Source: an uncultured Bacteroides sp. (GTDB lineage: Bacteria > Bacteroidota > Bacteroidia > Bacteroidales > Bacteroidaceae). From it: 64,000 nt of DNA. The DNA is taken from contig CASFGA010000002.1 in the NCBI GenBank assembly GCA_949294185.1, forward strand, positions 248,001 to 312,000, read 5' to 3'. Position 1 is the stretch's first letter, and each line of letters starts with the position of its first letter. Shown here piece by piece: positions 61,679 through 64,000 of the stretch. Below the pieces are notes generated by a model. The model made no database searches. It had not been told where the DNA came from and saw only the letters and a program-made list of their open reading frames with translations. The translations under genes and the position numbers were made by a program.

Positions 61679-62182
61679 TTATTGATTGTTTTTTGGAAAT
61701 AAGCCTTCTAAAGCTCTTCTAATGGCTTGGCGGATGTCATCCGCTTCTGTTTCACCTTGTCCTTCTGCAGTGCAAGAGCATATCATTTGTTTTGTCTCAG
61801 CAGATATAAATTGAATTGTTACTTCAATAGTATATCCCAATCCTCTATTCCGCCTACCGCTTTCACCGTAGTTCACGATTAAGGTTTCATTGGACAACTC
61901 TGATTTAAGTTCAGGCAATATTATAAATCCCTCTTTAATCAACACTCCTGCAATAACATCGCTTGGATTAACACTTCTTGTAGTCGAAACCCCATATATT
62001 CCATATCGTCCACCATATGTTTCACCGCTACTTGAGGTCAGTTCTTTGGTGGGAGAAATATATGCGTACTTAAAAGTTTCTATAGGGGCATTCTTGACAA
62101 TTACAGGCTGTCGAAGTGGCGCACAGCTTCCTAACATGAAAATGCTACAGACTACCAAAAATACTTTTTTAATCGTACTCAT
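61679..62182 (-). CDS. Small lipoprotein of unknown function
   Basis: A 167-residue predicted lipoprotein: MSTIKKVFLVVCSIFMLGSC with the lipid-attachment Cys at residue 20. The ATG at 62182 is used in preference to an in-frame TTG two codons upstream. The mature protein contains a Gly/Tyr-rich segment (SSGETYGGRYGIYGVSTTRS), VIAGVLIKEGFIILPEL and a beta-rich part ending QAIRRALEGLF. The layout is reminiscent of small outer-membrane-associated lipoproteins of the DUF4136/CsgG-associated kind, in which a short chain reports on envelope assembly, but I cannot assign a family with confidence. Confidence 0.65.
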   Translation of the reverse strand: MSTIKKVFLVVCSIFMLGSCAPLRQPVIVKNAPIETFKYAYISPTKELTSSSGETYGGRYGIYGVSTTRSVNPSDVIAGVLIKEGFIILPELKSELSNETLIVNYGESGRRNRGLGYTIEVTIQFISAETKQMICSCTAEGQGETEADDIRQAIRRALEGLFPKNNQ

Positions 62183-62657
62183 ACGCAATTAGTTTTATAT
62201 TCTCCAGCTACCACAAGAACCTTTATAAATCACGGAAGCGTGGAACTGTATGCCACACTCTTACTTGAAGGTCGTAGGAAACCTTGGATACGGATGTAAC
62301 AATAGCAGCCCACGCTATAGCGTGAGAACCACTATGCTATCCTCGTATCCAATTTGAAAATTTTCTACGTTTTCAAGTACAAGATAAGCATAACGCTTCT
62401 TTCTTTTCTAATATGTCTTGGAAAGGAGTTGCCTCCAATCCAACGCAAAATAATCAAAAGTTTCGGCAATACCTTGCTGCCGAGTGATTTTTTGTGCAAG
62501 AAAGCGCTAATTGTGCAAGGTTTATAATTTCTTGTCCTTTCTTTCGGCATCGTCGGTGGTTTTGTGTCCCACAAAACCTATACTTGCTCTCCAGACACGT
62601 TCAGATGTCGGCTATCGTATGGCGAGCTACCGACACCCTATTTCCATCCAATGCATA
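62183..62657. other. Noncoding block with nested palindromes
   Basis: No gene is supported. A three-tier fold can be drawn at 62286-62350: GGATACG with CGTATCC outside, ATAGCA (62302-62307) with TGCTAT (62335-62340) inside, and the palindrome CACGCTATAGCGTG (62311-62324) as part of the loop. A second hairpin, TTGAAAA with TTTTCAA, is at 62354-62376. A third, TCGGCA with TGCCGA (62463-62483), is followed by GTGATTTTTTG and could be a plus-strand terminator. Confidence 0.5.
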
Positions 62658-62951
62658 TTACATTCCCAACTCCTTTTTCAGCCACACTTTCATCACCGGA
62701 TCAGGAATGACAACCTGTCGTTTCTCAATCTCTATGAGTTCTTTTTTGACCAATGCCCTCTTTACAATACTTACATTTGCAGACGAACCGAGCTGGTATT
62801 TTTGCAAAACCTCTTGTGTGGTAAATTCACTATGAATCCCGTCTATGACAGCTCGCAGAAAATTCATCTGATACGTAGTAAGGCTCTCGGTCTGCTTCTC
62901 GAACAGAGGCGTGTTCCGGTCGATTATATCCTGATATGCCGCCTCGAAATC
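62658..62951 (-). pseudogene. C-terminal remnant of an ATP-binding (AAA/DUF234-type) protein
   Basis: About 98 open codons on the minus strand, from a TAA at 62952-62954 down to the stop at 62658. They read DFEAAYQDIIDRNTPLF, then SLTTYQMNFLRAVIDGIHSE, then FTTQEVLQKYQLGSSANVSI, VKRALVKKEL and a DPVMKVWLKKELGM end. This matches the C-terminal winged-helix part of the STAND-like prokaryotic ATPases common in Bacteroidales; the Walker region and most of the ~370-residue protein are missing. Whether the last piece is still translated from its internal ATG (62867) is doubtful. Confidence 0.65.
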
Positions 62952-63267
62952 TTATTCAAGCGCAAAGGTATGAAACAACGTTATTACTAACAATATTATT
63001 ACTAATAAAATCATTTCTACCACTTTTTCTCTGTTGACAGCATTGGAATTATTTTCCTCATTACCTCATTTTTTGAGAATCGCTTGTAAAAAAGGTGAAG
63101 AGCACTGGCAGAAAACAGAAGAAGACAAGCTACAGACAACCCGAAAACCGCATTCACCCCCTCCGGCAAATGTTTTCCGCCTCCTTTCTTGCGAGTTTAT
63201 AAGTTTATTTATAACTTGCCACTCGATTAACCAAGAAACAGCTGCCAAGCTTAAAAACTTAAAACAA
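62952..63267. other. AT-rich gap upstream of the second pepD
   Basis: No gene is supported. TTATTACTAA occurs twice within 63000 +/- 25 as a short direct repeat. AAGTT-TATTTAT-AACTT near 63205 is a weak inverted repeat. I could not find a good TAnnTTTG box before the ATG at 63268. Confidence 0.4.
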
Positions 63268-64000
63268 ATGAATGAGATTCTTTCTTTAGCACCACAGAAT
63301 GTGTGGAAAAACTTTTATGCTCTGACTCAGATTCCGCGGCCGTCGGGACATCTGGAAAAGATTCAGGACTTCCTGCTCCGGTTCGGCCGGGAAGCCGGTG
63401 TGGATTCGTCGGTGGACGAAGCCGGAAACATCATCTACCGCAAGCCGGCCACGCCGGGCATGGAAGACCGCAAGACGGTCATCCTGCAGGCGCACATGGA
63501 CATGGTGCCGCAGAAGACCAAGGAAACGGAACACGACTTCGAGAAAGACCCGCTGCAGGTATATGTGGACGGCGAGTGGGTGAAGGCCAAAGGGACGACT
63601 CTCGGCTCGGACAATGGCATGGGAGTGGCGGCCATCATGGCTGTCATGGAGGACAAGACGCTGAAGCACGGCCCGCTGGTGGGACTGATCACCGCCGACG
63701 AGGAGACCGGCATGTATGGCGCGTTCGGACTGAAGCCGGGTGAAATAGAGGCCGACATACTGCTCAACCTTGACTCGGAGGAAGAGGGCGAGCTCTACAT
63801 AGGCTGCGCGGGAGGTGAAGACCTGACCGCCACACTGGAATATAAGGAAGAGGAGACCGATCCCGAGGATGTGGCGCTGAAGGTGACCCTGAAGGGGCTG
63901 CGAGGCGGACACTCGGGCATCCAGATAGGATGGGGACACGCCAACGCCAACAAGCTCATGGCGCGCTTCCTCAACCAGGTCATCGCCTACGACGAGGCTT
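63268..64000 (+). CDS. pepD: Cytosolic aminoacyl-histidine dipeptidase (PepD-like), N-terminal half (runs off the window)
   Basis: The first 244 residues of a PepD-type di-zinc dipeptidase, a paralogue of the protein at 13063-14520. Motifs present: TQIPRPSGHLEKIQDFLLRF, VILQAHMDMVPQKT (His/Asp ligand), LGSDNGMGVAAIMAVMED (bridging Asp), ITADEETGMYGAFG (Glu pair), LLNLDSEEEGELYIGCAGGE and LKGLRGGHSGIQIGWGHANA. The ATG is chosen because the family begins with this helix (MNEILSLAPQNVWKNFYALT). The C-terminal ligand lies outside the window. Confidence 0.95.
   Translation, partial: MNEILSLAPQNVWKNFYALTQIPRPSGHLEKIQDFLLRFGREAGVDSSVDEAGNIIYRKPATPGMEDRKTVILQAHMDMVPQKTKETEHDFEKDPLQVYVDGEWVKAKGTTLGSDNGMGVAAIMAVMEDKTLKHGPLVGLITADEETGMYGAFGLKPGEIEADILLNLDSEEEGELYIGCAGGEDLTATLEYKEEETDPEDVALKVTLKGLRGGHSGIQIGWGHANANKLMARFLNQVIAYDEA

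Noticed and set aside
62365..62574. 69-codon open frame on the minus strand
   Set aside because: It overlaps the palindromic block, has no start context and no resemblance to a protein family.
1..64000. tRNA, rRNA or tmRNA genes
   Set aside because: I looked for T-loop and rRNA-like sequences and noticed none, but a covariance-model scan was not possible, so a missed tRNA cannot be excluded.

Overview
The window is a stretch of a Bacteroidales chromosome, most likely a gut Bacteroidaceae member. The evidence is threefold: Bacteroidetes-type promoters (TATCTTTG just upstream of many genes), ECF sigma/FecR/SusC regulation, and families largely confined to the phylum (VirE-type BT4734 proteins, DUF4248, HU-HIG, smalltalk peptides, DUF3868, DUF5723). 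I cannot name the species. I saw no rRNA or tRNA gene and no CRISPR array.

Layout. 1-2.1 kb: an ECF sigma factor, FecR anti-sigma factor and the start of a SusC-like receptor, all leftward, giving one glycan-sensing unit. 2.1-28.6 kb: ordinary core genes. These are an AspT/YidE-type transporter, lepA, lemA with a TPM-domain partner, aroC, an M20 dipeptidase, a DUF1349 protein, a LuxR-type regulator, a frameshifted endonuclease/exonuclease/phosphatase gene with a PepD dipeptidase, an OmpH-like lipoprotein, a TonB-C-terminal protein, a DPP IV-like peptidase followed by lipA, a membrane protein, a GNAT, an RsmI-like methylase, fabI, class I fumarase, a phosphatase-like protein, glycerate kinase and a GH109-like oxidoreductase.

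28.6-40.5 kb: an accessory island. Its frame is the Bacteroidales set VirE/VapE (primase-helicase), DUF4248, HU-HIG protein, smalltalk peptide and N-acetylmuramoyl-L-alanine amidase, whose joint function is not known to me. Cargo lies between these parts: a three-gene DpnII/MboI-type (GATC) restriction-modification operon, an Abi_2 (HEPN) protein, a HigBA-like toxin-antitoxin pair, a PqqD-like protein coupled to a 122-residue peptide with a QYVAAC motif, an exported DnaJ-type zinc-finger protein and an IS21 transposase remnant. A perfect 38-bp inverted repeat sits at the 3' end of the virE gene, and a cluster of direct and inverted repeats fills 36.6-37.1 kb.

40.6-56.7 kb: surface and glycan genes. 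There is a DUF3868/OmpA-like protein, a DUF5723 barrel protein, three GH92 mannosidases with a FecR gene between them (one GH92 has Gln where the catalytic acid is expected), a DUF349 protein and a GH78 rhamnosidase. 56.8-60.0 kb: mgtE, rsmA and a flippase-like membrane protein. 60.0-63.2 kb: a second, AT-rich and partly decayed accessory patch with an HNH protein, a broken small gene, a lipoprotein, a palindromic noncoding block and the tail of an ATPase gene. The window ends inside a second PepD-type dipeptidase gene.
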